DNA from: Brachyhypopomus gauderio
Taxonomy: Eukaryota; Chordata; Actinopteri; Gymnotiformes; Hypopomidae
NCBI RefSeq assembly: GCF_052324685.1
Contig: NC_135228.1
Location: forward strand, 14,164,920-14,228,919
Direction: 5' to 3'
DNA: 64,000 bases
Below, piece by piece: positions 38,274 through 52,391 of this stretch. Both the position numbers and the translations under genes were made by a program. The stretch's first letter is position 1, and every line of letters starts with the position of its first letter. Under the pieces are notes generated by a model. That model was not told the DNA's origin and searched no databases. It saw only the letters and a list, made by a program, of their open reading frames with translations.

Positions 38274-39373
38274 ATGAGTTACGACCATCCTCCTCCTTAC
38301 ACGGGCCCTGGGCCAGCCGGTTGCCCACCCACTGCACCTGGGTACCCCACGCAGGCCTACCCGCCTCAGGGCTTCCCGCCCCAGGGCTTTCCGCCCCAAG
38401 GCTACCCCGTCCAGGGGTATCCACCTCCTACCGACCAGCAACCATACCCTGGCTTCCCCCCCGGCCCTGTGGGCGCCCCTGGGCCATACCCTGTACAGCC
38501 TGGATATCAGGGATATCAGGTGCCTCCCCAGCCACCATATGGAGGGCAGATGTATGGGGAACCTCCCAAAAACACAGGTGAGCTTCTGCTGCTCCCCGTC
38601 ATAGTGCAGCGCTGTTTCTATCTGTTGTTTTCTGAACTACATCTGGACTTGCCATATAACCTGAGAATTACGATAAGTCTCTCTTGTACATGGAAATACA
38701 GGCAGGTTTTGTATTAAACTCCTTGTATTCTTCTCTGTAGGAATAGGTACTGTGCATATATGTTATTGTAGCTTTAAGTGCAACAAGCTGGCTTCTGCAG
38801 TCAGGTTTTTGTCAAGTCATGGCACAGATAATAGAATTTATTTTGGTTTGTGCCTAACAAAAATGGCCTTTATATTAGTTTACTGACCACAAAAGGAAGA
38901 ACCAATGGTTACTAGTGCGGCATGTCATACTGAAGTACAGTATCTTCCCTTTTTTTGAAGCTTAAATAGCTGATTTCATTGTGTTGGTAGTTCATCTCTT
39001 TCCCTTTACCAGTTTTGCTCTACAGTAGAACAGACACTCAAGCTGTAGATGAAACATTAGCTTACATCCCAGAGTCCTGTGCTGCTTCCACCTCTGCCTC
39101 AAGGCTGATTTAAACGACGTTAACATCTGTATAAGAAACATTGTCCTGCTGAATTGTTTCCACATGGCTATTTTTCACCAAATATCGTTTGCTGTGGCAG
39201 CATTTCTGCCCCCCCCCCCCCCCTTTTTTTTAACAAACGTCCCATTTTTCCGCCGCATCTCTACAGTGTACGTGGTGGAGCAGGGGCGACGAGACGACTC
39301 CTCTGACCAGGCATGTCTGACGGCCTGCTGGACAGCTCTGTGTTGCTGCTGCCTGTGGGACATGATGACCTGA
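38274..39373 (+). CDS. cystm1: CYSTM1, cysteine-rich transmembrane module protein
   Basis: Two coding exons (38274-38577, 39267-39373) give 136 aa in phase. The N-terminal ~100 residues are proline/glycine/tyrosine-rich with tandem QGFPPQGFPPQGYPVQGYPP-type units. The second exon encodes VYVVEQGRRDD, then the signature ACLTACWTALCCCCLWDMMT, a short cysteine-rich membrane anchor at the C-terminus. This tail identifies CYSTM1. Human CYSTM1 is 97 aa; the extra length here lies in the repeats. The protein is a tail-anchored, probably palmitoylated membrane protein of unclear function. The start ATG is 22 bases into the exon and the frame is uninterrupted. AATAAA lies at 39806-39811. The C18 run just before exon 2 (near 39210) acts as its pyrimidine tract. 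Confidence 0.93.
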
Positions 39374-39811
39374 TCTGACCCTCTCTGACCTCACTTTTCA
39401 CCAAGCCCTCATCCAGAGAAGACCTCCGACGTTAATGTATTGCTACTGCAAAATCAAGCTCTGATCTAATGATCGGAAACGAGTTATTTTTGTTTCAGGT
39501 AATTTCCATGTTCCAGTTCGGAATGCTTCTTTTTACTCCTTCAGTGACTTCAACGCTATGCACTGGGAAATATTTATAGATTACTTGCAATCATATTTCT
39601 AGATGAATGTTAAAATGAACTTTTTTTACTTTCTGTAGAGATTACACCACACATAAATTGACTTCGTTTGAGTGAGTTATAATACTGTTAACATGTATGA
39701 AGTTTTAGAATTGAGAGCTAGAGAGATAGAAGTTGCTGAATGTGTTTTAATTGTGGGGAAAATGACTTGTTCAACCTAAGAATTTCACTTCATTTAATTA
39801 CACTTAATAAA

Positions 39812-41867
39812 AGCCCAGCAGCCATTTCTGGGGTTTGCTATGCAGTTTGTAATTGAACTGAAAAACCAGAGTCCAAAATGGCAGTCTTTGTTTGGCGCAT
39901 GCATCTCACACTCCCATAGTGATCTCCTGTACGGAAGTGACTAGCCTCATCAAACTTTAATTAAATCCATGATGTCAAAACACCACCAGTTGTCTTCTAG
40001 TCTTGTTTTCAGCACTCTGGTCTTATTTGTTACCCCTGTGCATGTCCCTGTTTCAAGATGAGATGTCTTTCAGGATTGTCCAATTTCCTCTTTCACAGTT
40101 GAACTAAAACAAAGTTGACCTTGCATCTCCAGGCCTTTCCAACAGTGTTTGAACGTGAACGCAATGTTGTGTGCTCTTGCATAAGACGCTTGAAGAAAAA
40201 CACCTCGTAGGTACTGTTCTGTCTCGAGCGCGGTTAGGGACACAGCACTCTAGTGTCCTCTCCCCCTTCACTCCTGTGTGACGCTCGCTTCAAAGAAAAT
40301 AGTTCCCATGGGTGTAAATTTATCTCCGCACTGGCTCTATTTAAAGCCAAGCTGTATAAGCACCAGCCCAACAGAGCCACCACAGTGGTCTCCGTAGCGA
40401 CACCCCCAGTCAGTTAGTGGCAGAAGAGTTATAGCAATGTTAGAGGGAAAGGAGACGTGAACCCAACTGGAGCAGGTCCAGTATAAAGGCGTGTTCTGCG
40501 TCTCTGTCGAACTGTGTATAGCAGTGCCGATCTGGTATCGTGTTCATTTCGATTGCCTAGCGTAATGGAGCTGTATTTGCATTTCCATTTCTGGACATGC
40601 AGAATTCTGCCGTAGAACTCTGAACATGTAAACATTTTGGATTAAGCCAGGGAACTGTGTTAGGCCAAGATTCAACCAAATGTACACCCCTGAAGGGGAA
40701 GGCATTGGCACACCAGTGTTTGGGTCAGTTCCCTTTACTGTCTACATATCCTGCGCAGGTTTGCCAAATAAAAGACGTGGGGTCTTCAGACAAAATTGGA
40801 CCATTAGTATTTGTAAGTACTCATGATTCAATACCAGTGGAAGGTGCTCATACACAACATTAATTTTGCTGCAATTTTCCAGTACTGCTGTTTAGGAATT
40901 CGGATTTGGTCACATTAAGAAAACACTTTGAGCAAGATGCCTTTAAGTTACAAATAAGCCATCAAAAGCCAGCAACATGTATATGGCGTGGCAATAACAA
41001 TGTACAGCAATAATTATGATTGTTGATTTGTAAAGTTCCATTCTCAGTAATAAAGATCTTAGTCTTTACTATCAAGAACAGTAATATTTTCCTTCCTCAC
41101 TAAACTGTTTCTGACTTAAACCTTTTATGTTGCAGTCAGCTGAGGAGGGCTGCTGTCTTTCACAGCCACTGCATTGTGTCATTCTTTCACCCCCATAGTA
41201 TTAACGTGTCCAGTTACGTCTACATTTTAAGGCACATTTGATATAACGTATATTTACAGGGTGCGTACCAGTAAAGCTGTTAGCGGACTGTGATATACAT
41301 TAAAAAGACTAAATCATCACAGATGCACTGTTAATACTGTCTTGCACTCTGCCCTGTTTTGACCTCCGATCCGCCTTAATTCATTAGGTCAGCTTCAACA
41401 AAGCGCATGAAGGCCCGAGAAGGGAGGCGGGGTTAAGGATGACCTCATCGCCCAGTTCTCGGCGGGAGGATGATAACGGTGATGTGCTCTGCACGGCTCA
41501 TTCAATCTCACTCCACAAACGTTCAGCTGCAATCAGTTCTGGTGACTGGACAGGCCATTGCATTAAGCTGGATTCATTGCCATGTTAATGGACTCCTTCC
41601 TGGACAATCCTGGCCTCAGGGCAGGGGTATTAGCTCGCTGAGAACATCCATCCACAGATGGATACACTCCTTTCATGAAGGGGTGTACCTGATTGCTAAT
41701 AATGATCCTTTTTTTTAATCAAAAGGGCACAATTTGAACCAAGAGAACATATCCTATACCATCACACCACTGCCACCATCGGCTTGGAAAACCCTATTAA
41801 CAGTTGAATTGGCCAAGCGTTTCCGGCTTGTGATATTTTGTTAGTAAATATTATATATGGATATACA

Positions 41868-41938
<71 letters not shown>

Positions 41939-42380
41939 TACAGAATTATGGGAAAAGAAATGCATTCAAACACTGAAAGAAATACCAGACCTGCATTCTA
42001 GGTCTCGCCTTTACCACACAAAGAGTCAAGTGCAGTAGCTACTTTGATTTCATTCAGAGGTTTGAATTGAATTCCTAAGCTATGTGAAAACCCTGTTTCA
42101 TTTAGGAAAATCAATGTCACCATAATTGAATTTCAGTGCATGTGAGAACACAAAGAACACATCGAGTGTTTTTAGTGGTGGTGTGATAAACATACATCAT
42201 TAGAAAATCAATACCGGACATGCAGTACATATCAATGTGTTGCTTTTGTGCATCACTTGTGTGCTTGGTGTTTATAATTTTCCACTGGTGTGTGCATGCA
42301 CGAGTACATATGTGCCCATATGAAAAGGTGAATCTAAAAATATGAAAATAAGAAACACACAGTCAAAGTGTAAAAATGGA
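39812..42380. other. Spacer between cystm1 and tenm2
   Basis: This holds the (CA)n tract at 41871-41936. Around 41500-41830 it looks like an old interspersed repeat (phrases such as TTCTGGTGACTGGACAGGCCATTG and ACCATCACACCACTGCCACCA recall a common fish repeat). The family was not settled. No gene was found. Confidence 0.45.
41871..41936. repeat. (CA)33 microsatellite
   Basis: An uninterrupted AC dinucleotide repeat of 66 bases between cystm1 and tenm2. Confidence 0.95.
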
Positions 42381-42384
42381 ACTA

Positions 42385-42390
42385 TTTATT
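42385..42390 (-). terminator. tenm2: Possible tenm2 polyadenylation signal
   Basis: TTTATT on the plus strand is AATAAA on the minus strand, about 1.2 kb past the tenm2 stop codon. Another candidate lies at 43168-43173. Which is used cannot be told from sequence alone. Confidence 0.4.
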
Positions 42391-43564
42391 TCCAGAAAAC
42401 TCCCAAAGAACGTTGGCCCTAGAGTGTCCAGGTGTGAGTTTGCACTAGCGTTTAGTGTAACGTAACATCCACACTGTGCCGCTTCACAGTGAAAGAGGAG
42501 ATTCTGCTCAGCCACAACAACAGAACTTGATTAGAAAAGAAAACCAGTCTATGGATGTTGGAGTTCTGAACACGCAGGTCACATGATCCCGTCACCATGG
42601 GTTTCCCCTTCGCCACAGACTTCAGCCAAACGTAATGATTAGTCACTTCCTTAAATAAATGTACACATTGGATTTTAATCCAGTCCTCCTAATTCATGAC
42701 AAAGTTTTAAATACAGTATAAGCACAATGTGTTTCACAGTTTCAATTGACTTAATTTAAAGTATAAACAATCTCAAAATACAACATATATTACTTTTCTG
42801 TAATTCCTTTGCTTGGCTGCAACTTAAATTCAATTAAAAAATTTGAATGGAGTGTCCATACATATTATACAAAGGGTAAATAAATGTGATCAACCTTTGT
42901 GGAGATTCCTGTTCTGTAGCTAGGGCGGCTAGGACGTCCATCTCCTCCTGATTGTCATATAGTGCAAACGGAAAAGGACAGAGATCGCAAGAGCTACAAC
43001 TGATGGGCAACTCGAAGGCGTATTTTAACGAAGAGCTCTTCGAACTGGCTCCGCACGGCACAAGTCAAATCTACATACAGTACATTAAGTATCTAAGTTG
43101 TGTGGGACGAGAGGTTGAGATGAGGAACATCAAAGTTTTCTTTGAACAAGTTCAAACCCTTTGTGGTTTATTGTCCAGGGAGCTGATACACATTATCATC
43201 AACAATCTCTGAGGCCTGAGATGGTGACTAACGATTTGGGCGTTTCTTTATCTGGTCCTGTTTTCAAAAAGGGGCCTTGATTTGGAGGTCCAAAAATCCA
43301 GGCAGTAAACCATCACTTGGCCCTCACACAGACGCAGTCATTTACACTCCGCCCACAATGGCCTAAAAATATCAGCCACTTCAAAGTCTTAAATTCCCTT
43401 ACAAAAAAAAAAAGATAGTTTGTGTAGTTACAAGTGCTTTCTCAGTCCAGGACGCACAGCCGCCGGCCGCGATTCCTACGTGTGGATGTTGTGGGCAGCT
43501 CCCTCTGGACTGGGCCTCTCCGTGGGAGAGGGGCAGGAGGGGGGGCGCTAGCACCCTGGCTCTG

Positions 43565-44317
43565 TTACCTCTTTCCCATCTCGTTCTGTTTGAGGAACTG
43601 GATGTTAGTGCTGCTGTCAGCCAGTTCGGGATACTGCTCCACCGGCAGGACGTAGTAGCCCTCGTAGCCCGGGACCTTCCCCATGGCCACCAGCTGCTGT
43701 TTCTCACTCTCGGTCCACACGCGGCCCCCGTCCCTGCCCTCCTGCACCCGCTGCTGCTCCCTGGCCCAGGCCCCCGCCAGCGCCCTCTGGTGAGCCTGCT
43801 CCAGCAGGCGGCCGCGTTCCTTCTCCAGCACCTCTGCCGTGAGCCCGTAGCGGACGCTGAAGAGCAGTGCGTGCGTGTGGATCTCCACGGTCACGCCCCG
43901 GCGCGAGCGGCCGCTCACCGTCACGTTGACGCCGCTCTCCAGGGTCTTGCGGCCTTGAGAGAACATATCGCCGCTGAGGCCCAGGGCGAACAGGTCGGCG
44001 TCGGCCAGGCCCAGCTTCACGAAGAAGTGGCAGTCGCGCCCGTCGACGGCGTAGTGCGTTCCCTGCAGGTAGACGGCGCCGCTGAGGACTTGCGCGATCT
44101 TGCGGCTGTCCTCGCTGGCCATGCTGGACACGGAGGCCACCACGTGACCCTCCCTGATGGCCAACATCATGCCCTTGCCGACGATGGGCGTGCTGGTGCC
44201 GAACCAGTACCCCGGCCTGTCTCGCTTAAGCCGCCGGTGTTTGTTGAGCAGTCGTCCCTCCAGGGCCATGAAGGCCTGGTTGTGTCGCTCCACTGAATGC
44301 TGCACTCCAGTGAACAG
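43565..44317 (-). other. tenm2: tenm2 last exon: Tox-GHH-like and TCAP region
   Basis: The exon encodes 250 residues from [16 protein letters not shown] to the TAA at 43565-43567. It covers the C-terminal domain related to bacterial polymorphic GHH nuclease domains, fused to the YD barrel in all teneurins, and the last ~40 residues (teneurin C-terminal associated peptide, TCAP; here [20 protein letters not shown] onward). Compared with what I recall of mammalian TENM2, the stretch after ESGVNVTVS is shorter. The exon is GC-rich, like the other tenm2 coding exons. Confidence 0.9.
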
Positions 44318-47300
44318 CTGCAGAAAGGATTCGAATGTCAGTGAACAGACTCAGCATTTGCATCAACTTAATGGTCTTCGAGTTTAGTTTCAGCTCCAAA
44401 AGTAATTCATTTGTCCATGGTCCACTAGTGCGCACTAATGTGTTTAATATTTAATCAGGTTTTGCAAAGCAAACATTACCTGGGCATTGTCACAGTCCTG
44501 ACTGGCGAGCAATTCATATGGAGGGTCAACAAAGTACAAAGGGTGTCTGGGAAACCCAGGAATGATGTTGCTGAGCTGGAAACCAAACATGACCAGCCAA
44601 CTCTTCACATCTACAGAGAAGACACAACATGATATCCAGACAGTCTTTACATATGCAGACATTTCAAAGTGCTGTTCCCTAAAACATCTCTTTAAAGAAA
44701 TGAAATACTCTACCTAGGCTATCTAGCAGCATATCTACTGCAGCTTAATAATGATGAAAGCAACGCTCATTTACACTTGTAAATGCTTCGTAAACACAAA
44801 CGTAAAGGTTCTCACCTGTTACGTAATTTTTCACATCGATCATATCACTGAGGGGGTTGTTGTTCTTGAACATGTACAGGTTGAACGGCGCTGGCTCCTT
44901 GCCTATCTTGGGCCACAACGAGTGGTCGGGGGCTGTCCAGCGACCCGCCAGCACGTCGTAGTCCCTCTGGCCGAAGTGCACCAGCTTGGTGAGCGGGTCG
45001 TAGAGGCCGCCGTGGAAGCCCAGCGCGAGCTGGAAGTCGGGGTTGGAGTCGTGGTAGATCTCGCCGTAGGCCGTGTACTGGAGCTGTTTCACCATCTGCC
45101 CGTTGCTGCTGAAGGCGGCGAGCGGCGTGCCCGTGTTGTCCGAGGCGATGTAGTACTCTTCGCCGCCGCTGACCTCCATGGCGAAGAGATGGCCCTGCAG
45201 GTCGTAGTAGAGCGAGGTGATCTCAGCACGCGAATGGTTAAAGATGTGGGTCACGCGTGCCGGGTAGTTGAGGTCGGCGTAGAAGTACTGCTGGTGCTCG
45301 CCCGAGGCGGTGCGTCGTGCCACGCGGCGGCCCAGGCCGTCATAGCGGTATCGAACGCTCCAGCCATCCGCCGCCCGGCTGTAGGCCCTCTCCAGGAGCC
45401 CGTTGGAGTTGTACTGGAAGACGTCGGAGCCGCGTTGGCACAGCACGCCGTCCTCGTCCAGCCGGTACTGCACGTCGCCCAGACGCGTGATGCGGTCGCG
45501 CAGATCGTAGCGCAGAGGGAGGAGCCGGGCGCTGTTGCCCGGGTTGAGAAGGTGGAGGTTGCCGTTCAGGTCGTAGCTGTAGCGCCACGTGGACCAGTCG
45601 TTGACCTTGACGCCGCTGAGCTGGCCGTCGCCATCGTACTCGTAGCGGTACTGCGTGGTGTTGGCGTAGGGGCCGATCTTCAGCTCGCGCTTGATCACGC
45701 GCCCCATGCCGTCGTACTGCACCGTCATCCAGTACATGAGCGAGCGGAAGATCTCGTACTGCACCTCCTTGATGCGGCCGTGCGCGTCGAAGTGCTTGCT
45801 CAGCGTCATCACCGCCGTGGTGATGATCTGGTTGATGTCGTAGTAGATGATGCCGAACTTACCGAAATGCTCCACCTTGCCGGAGATCTCGTCGTAGCGG
45901 TAGAGGTCCACGGGGAGGGGCGTCTCCCCGATCACGGGCTTTATGCTGGCGACCCGGAAGCTGTTGTCGTGGTAGGTGTAGTCGAAGCGAGCGTTCACCA
46001 TGCCCTCCTCCGAGAAGCGGTACATCTGCTTGTCCACCAGGGGGCCGAGCTTGCGGTAGCGGATGGTGCAGGAGAAGCCGCCGCTCTGCAGGTTGACCAT
46101 CTTGAGCACGCCGGACGTCTCGTCGTAGCCGAAGCTGACGGAGGTGGAGTCGTACAGCACCTCGGACAGCTTGGCCAGCTTGCCGTACTTGTAGAGCACG
46201 CGCCGCCCCGTGCCCAGGTAGAAGATGGCCCGCGGCCGGCCGTCCTCGCCGAAGTCGTGGATGACGGTGGCGTTGCTCTCCGGAGGGTTGTAGGTGTTGC
46301 GGATGTAGCCCACAGACACGTGGGTGGACATGGTGTGGCGCGCCATGCTGGGCACAGTGACGGCGGTGATGCGTCCCGACGCGTCGAAGTCGAACACGTA
46401 CTGCTTCTGACTCTGCTGCAGGAGCAGCAACATGGACTGAAGACAAACAGAAAAGACCCTTACATCAGTCTTAGCTTAAAGAACAAACCCCACATTCCCA
46501 ACGCCCTCCGCCCTAAACCCCCCAGTCGACGGACCCCGAGCGCAAATCACCTTTTCCGGGTAGCTGAAGGTCCACACCTTCCCGTCCACGAAGGTGCGGG
46601 ACAGGACGCGGCCGAAGGCGTCCAGCTCGCTCTTCTCGCTCATGCTGCCCCTCTGCAGGCCCAGCAGGTGTCCGGAGGGCGAGTAGGACACGTTGACCAG
46701 GGCCAGACTGCTACTCGGCAGCCAGGTGGCCGGCCGGCCCTGCGCGTCGTAGATGATGCGCAACGTGAACTTGCGGTGGTCATCGTACACCTTCTCCGTC
46801 CTGGTGTTGCGGTCGTAATCGATGGAGAGCAGGTTCCTGCCGTGGGCCTGTGGGAATTTAACAGCCGTGCGTCATCGCTTGTATTTGCGGACGCCGGGAT
46901 ACGGGTGTGTAATAGTACACCTGTAAAACCTCAGGGTGATATAAGGCACGATCAGCTTCCGAACGGTGAAAGGGATGTGGGAGAGATCACACTCACGCGC
47001 AGTTTCCTCCCGAACACGGTGACCTTGCCCTTGGTCAGCTCCTTCCTCATCCGCCACTCGATGGAGTTGAGGCCACTGTCCGTCGGCAGGGAGATGTTGC
47101 GCCTCCCGATGGTGGGGCTGACCGAGCCGGCCAGGACGTGCGGCTCCGTGTGGAAGCTGATGCCCATACCGTTGGCGTAGGAGACGCGCAGGGTGCCGTT
47201 GTGGTACATCTGGTAGCTGTTCCGAACCTGGTCTGTACATTGAGGCATTGGGGGAGACTTATAGCAGGAACAAGGAAGACAGCCTGGTTTTATTTGACTT

Positions 47301-47356
47301 TTGGCTTTAGGTCTGAACCAACTGCATATTGCACATTAGAGGAAAATGCAGCCAGG

Positions 47357-47409
<53 letters not shown>

Positions 47410-48055
47410 AAAAAGGGGCTGAAATGATTGCAGAGGAATGAAGAGCTTTGGTTTGGGCTAAGAGCGGCATGATTGCCTACGGTTCCATTTACATGATGTA
47501 ATCACATCAGGTGTTGCTCTCCACACATGCACCTGGGAAATGCAGTCATCTGCGCATCCAGAAGTCATCAGGAAGTTCTAAGTGCATTTGCCATTTCACA
47601 TCTTAGCTAACAAGCGCCGGGCATCCGAAGGGCAGCTTGGAAAAGCTTTCAAACTCATTTTCCTTGAGTACGTAACAAAAGGTGGCACGGCCAGAGTGTT
47701 ACGGTAAAAGACCTAATTATAGTAAAAGACCTGGCAGAGGGAAATGAAGGGGACAGTCTGAGGCTTCCATCACCATGTGCTCCTCAGGGCCCTAATGGGA
47801 GCCAGTATAAGTCATAAACTGGTGTTTTCACAGCTCAGTTAGACTGCAGATATGTACAGCCGTGCTTATGGGTGTGTGGGCAAGCACATATATACACCCG
47901 TGTGCACACACACACACAAATACACACACACACACACACCCTGGGTCTGACAGGACAAGTATTTGTCTGCCTATTTACACTGGTAATCTGCTAAAGCATG
48001 TGCACATGATGGGTTATGAGAACGGGACAGCAGTAATAGACGTTTATTTGTATGC

Positions 48056-48086
<31 letters not shown>

Positions 48087-50120
48087 TGTGTGAGTGGGGC
48101 TTGGTTTATGTCAGGACAAAAATTTCCTGAGTATGCAGAAAAACTGAAAATTAGAGTCTAACTTTTCAGCACACATTTTTTTAAGGGCAAAAACATTTCT
48201 TTTTGGATTACTGTGAAAATTCTTAGTACATAAACAGAGTTACAGAAATATAACATATATATGACTGATGAGGTAGACTTTTGACAAGGTAAAAACAACA
48301 ACAACAAATGTGTTGTTGACCATAGCAGAAGAGAAGCTAACCTCAAACTTGATGGGTAATTTCTAGAGCTAATACTATGGTGATGGATTTGTGTGTGTGT
48401 GTGTGTGTGTGTGTGTGAGACTGTACCTTGAACTACAGTATAGGATGCCTCCACTGAGGACAGGTTGGTGATGACAGTGACGTCATCATCTCTGTTGGAG
48501 CTCTCCATGTCGATGTTGATGGACTGCTCTATCTCCCGCCGTAGGCTGGTCACCACGCCGGTGGGATAGGAGACGTTGCTCAGACGACCCTCGCCGTCAT
48601 ACCTGGAAACACGGGGCGGATCTCAAACCAAATCTGAACCAGGAATGTTCTGTTGTAATCAGAGGGACATATTCCAGTAGGGTTCAGTCTCAAATAACCA
48701 GAGTCTCTTCAGCAATTGCTACTAATCCAATTTTTCAAAACATCAACAACTTTTGCTCTTTTTCTGTGTTTTTGAAAATTGGCTGTTGAAGATGAGACAT
48801 GTGAGAGCAGTACTGTCATCTAAACACTAGAGGGCGCTGTTCTAAAGGATGGAGCAGCACTGATGAAAGAGCCGAGCCCGACCAGGAGAACCTCTACTGC
48901 AAGAGTGAAATATGGAAATGTATAATGCTTTAAAACCGCTCCAAGAGTAAAATGTGTTTGGAATACTAATCAGTGTCCTTACTGTCACCCCCCTATACTC
49001 ACTCATAGAAGTTGGTCCAGCCGGTCTCATCAGCTTTGGAGGCTAGGAGTTCTGTGCCGGCTGCGTAGCTGAGCAGCGCCACCTCCTGGTTGAGGGCGGA
49101 GACCGAGCGCAGGCTGCCGGACGCGTCCACCCCCAGGGTGACCACCTGGTTCTCGGGCAGCAGCACGAGCCGCACGGCGCCGCCCGCCTCCCTGCGGACC
49201 TTCAGCGTGTTGTTGGCGCTGTCCGTGACGGAGGCCAGCTCGCCGTCCATGCCGTAGCTGAAGTTGTAGAGCGGCAGGCCCGTGACGAGGCTGACCGTCT
49301 GCCGGTGCAGCCCGTCCTCGCCGAACACGTACAGCTCCTGGTCCAGGGACGAGCCCACCTCGTAGTGGCCGGCGGCGGTGGCGTTGGGCCGGTTGCTGCG
49401 GATGGCGCGCACGCGGATGTTGTTGAGGTCGGCCACGTAGAGCGTGCCGTCGGGCGCCACGGCCAGCGAGGCGGGCGAGTTGAGGCTGGCATCGCCCGCG
49501 TAGCCGTCGTCGCCCGCGAAGCAGTTGCAGTTGACGTCGTTCTTGCAGTCGCACTCGGACGCGGCCCCGGCCAGCAGCGAGATCTCGCCGCCCGCGCTCA
49601 CCTGCCGCACGCGGTTGATGCGCTTCTCGTCCGTCTCGGCGATGTACAGCACGCCCGCGTGCGAGATGGCGATGGCCGTGGCGCTCTCCAGAGCGGAGTG
49701 GATGGCCAGGCGGCTGAGCGAGTAGTCGATGCCCGGGACCTGGCAGTGCATGGGCCGCCCCGCGATGATGCTCACCTGGTGGTTCTCCGTGATGCGTAAG
49801 ATCACGTTGTTCTCCAGCACGTAGAGCGAGTTGTCCATGGGGTTGACGGCCAGGTCCGTGGGCCACTCCAGACGCACCTGCACACAGACGCAGCGGGGGA
49901 GAACTCTCCGTCAACGCCACGGGTCGATTCTAGTGCTAATATTATGGTGACGGCCTAATTCTTCTCTTTGCAAGAAGGAAGATGAAAAGCAAAGGGAATA
50001 TGAATCAGTGACTGTCAGTCTCTTCAAGAAGACCCAGATCTCCAAACATCTGGGCCATGGATAATTCATATTTTTCCTGGCTTCATGTCTTATGCACAAG
50101 AAATGGAATTAGAAAGAGAA

Positions 50121-50153
<33 letters not shown>

Positions 50154-52186
50154 ACTAGACAAACATCTGGTGAATATGAAGGGTAGGGAGACATATAAGA
50201 TATATAGAATACCGAGAACGAAAAGTGCAGAACGGAGACAGCGGGGAGGCTAAGGACACAGAGAGACAGTCAAGAGAGACAGTCGAGAGAGACAGTCAAG
50301 AGAAACGAGCTGATCTGACCTGGCTGACGTCCATGCTGGAGTCACAGCTGAGGGGGCGGACCGCAGTCAGGTCGTTGGTCTTGATCAGAGTGGAGATGAT
50401 GCCATTCTGATCTACCTTTCGGATCATGGTGGCGTCCACAAAGTACATGAGCCCATTCTTATCCACCGCAACGCCTGCGGAGGTTACAGAGGTGGATCAG
50501 CAGCGAGACTGGCTCGAACATCTCACCCTCGACAGCAAGATCAGTCCTGCTCCCAGGTTACAGCAGAGGAAGGTTCAGCAGGATCGCGAGAACGCCAGCA
50601 GGAGCCAGAGATCTGCGTCCCTGTCTCGCCGAGCGTAAACATGACGCCGAGATTTCATGCCAAAGAGCAAGAAGGGCGACATCAAACACCGCACATGAGA
50701 CCTAACTCCACGACTCGGAGTCCTCCACCTGCTCCCTACACACCGCTCCACTGAAAGCCTATCACAGTCTGAGCCATCACGGCTCACTCCACTAATGCAA
50801 TGTACCTCAACCTGTACCTGTACTTTTTGGAAAAAAAAAGGATAATTAGTGCCCTGTGTGTCGGGGCCTGGTCTGGGGAGCAGACAGGAGCCGTGCTTCT
50901 CAGCCGCCGCTTGTCACACTGTCGTATCGATCGTGTCAGCGGGGGTTCTGCTCCAGGAAGGAGACTGCGTGGGCCTGAGAAGAACGCTCGACAAACCCTG
51001 CCAACTTTCTTTAGCCTCGGTGCCACTTAGTGGCATCGGAAACGTTATCGGGTGATGGCCGGAGACTGGATGCTTCCAGCTCGGTCACATCATACCCGAC
51101 GTGCCGTGTCGGCGTGACGATTAAGCGCCGGAGACGCTACCGGGACCCGCGGTGCTTCCGCAACCAATCAAACGGCTGAAGCGCAGATGGGTGTGGCCTC
51201 ACCTCTCGGGCTCATCAGGGTGGCCTCCACGGCCTTTCCTCCGTCCCCACAGCGGGCCTCGTCGAAGGGCACGCACTGCTCCCCTGTGCCCGCCACCACC
51301 TGCGCGTTGTCCAGCAGGGGGCGCACCCCGCTCAGCGAGCGCACACGGAAGATCTGCCGGGAGTTGGTGTCGGACAGAAACAGAGCGCCCGAGACCGGAT
51401 CTGCCGCCAGGTAGTACTTATGGCTCGGGCTGTTGCTATGGAAATAAGCGAAAGGGGAGAAATTTGTCTTAATAATATTCTCGGGGGCCAAATGCACCGT
51501 CACCTTGGTGAGCATGATGAAACGCAAAGAGCTCATCTCAGCAGAGTAATGAGACTTCTAAAATAAGAGACCACTTCAATATCCGCGAAAATGGAGAAAA
51601 AGTGAGTAAAATGCACAGGGAGGGACGCGGAATGACAAGTCCTTCCACTGTAAATATGACGGCAGCCCTAGAATAAAAGACTCACCGTTAAACACTGCTA
51701 ACCATAACACTAAACATCACTTTCAGTAATGGAAAGATTCATGCTCTTGCTCACCTGTGTCTCAAATCTTTATTCCTTCATTGCGAAAGAAAGAGCAGAG
51801 AGGAGAGAAAGAAAACACACACACACACACACACCCAACACACTTTTAAAAACACACCCAAACGAGGCAGGAAGGGCCACAGACATTTGTTTCACTCCCA
51901 AAGCCTGTGGGGGGGGGGGGGCTCACCGAAGCTCAAGGACGGCGGTGGTGTTGAGGGAGGGGTACACCCTCCTGATGAAGTTGAGGTCGCCCACGTAGAG
52001 GCTGCCCTCGCCGTCGCACGCCAACGCCACCGGCGCCAGCAGCTTGTTGCCCTCGGCCAGGCCGCTGCAGCTGGGGCAGGAGATGCTGCGTCTCCGTCCG
52101 TTCCCCACCACCGTGGTGATGACCGGGGGCTGCTGCTCCGAAATGAACACGTTCTCCCCACTGCCCTTGTGCAGGATACCTGAGAC

Positions 52187-52264
<78 letters not shown>

Positions 52265-52391
52265 GGAGAGAGAGTGAGACGGAAGGGGAGAGACCAAGAC
52301 AGAGATAGAGTGAGACATGGAAAGACAGAGATGGACAGATATAGAGATAGATCGAGAGAGAGACATGGAAAGGGAGATGGACAGAGAAACA

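Noticed and set aside
41500-41830. Named transposon family in the cystm1-tenm2 spacer
   Set aside because: Phrases recall a common fish interspersed repeat, but without ends, duplications or coding sequence the family could not be supported.
44751-47180. 809-codon open frame on the plus strand
   Set aside because: It lies antisense to the large tenm2 YD-repeat exon and neighbouring exons and runs through their introns. Its composition (V/H/A/E-rich) is what the complement of a GC-rich coding exon gives, and no domain is visible.
49030-49920. 296-codon minus frame and 164-codon plus frame over the tenm2 propeller exon
   Set aside because: Shadows of the real minus-strand exon 49877-49003 in other frames; arginine/histidine-rich with no family features.
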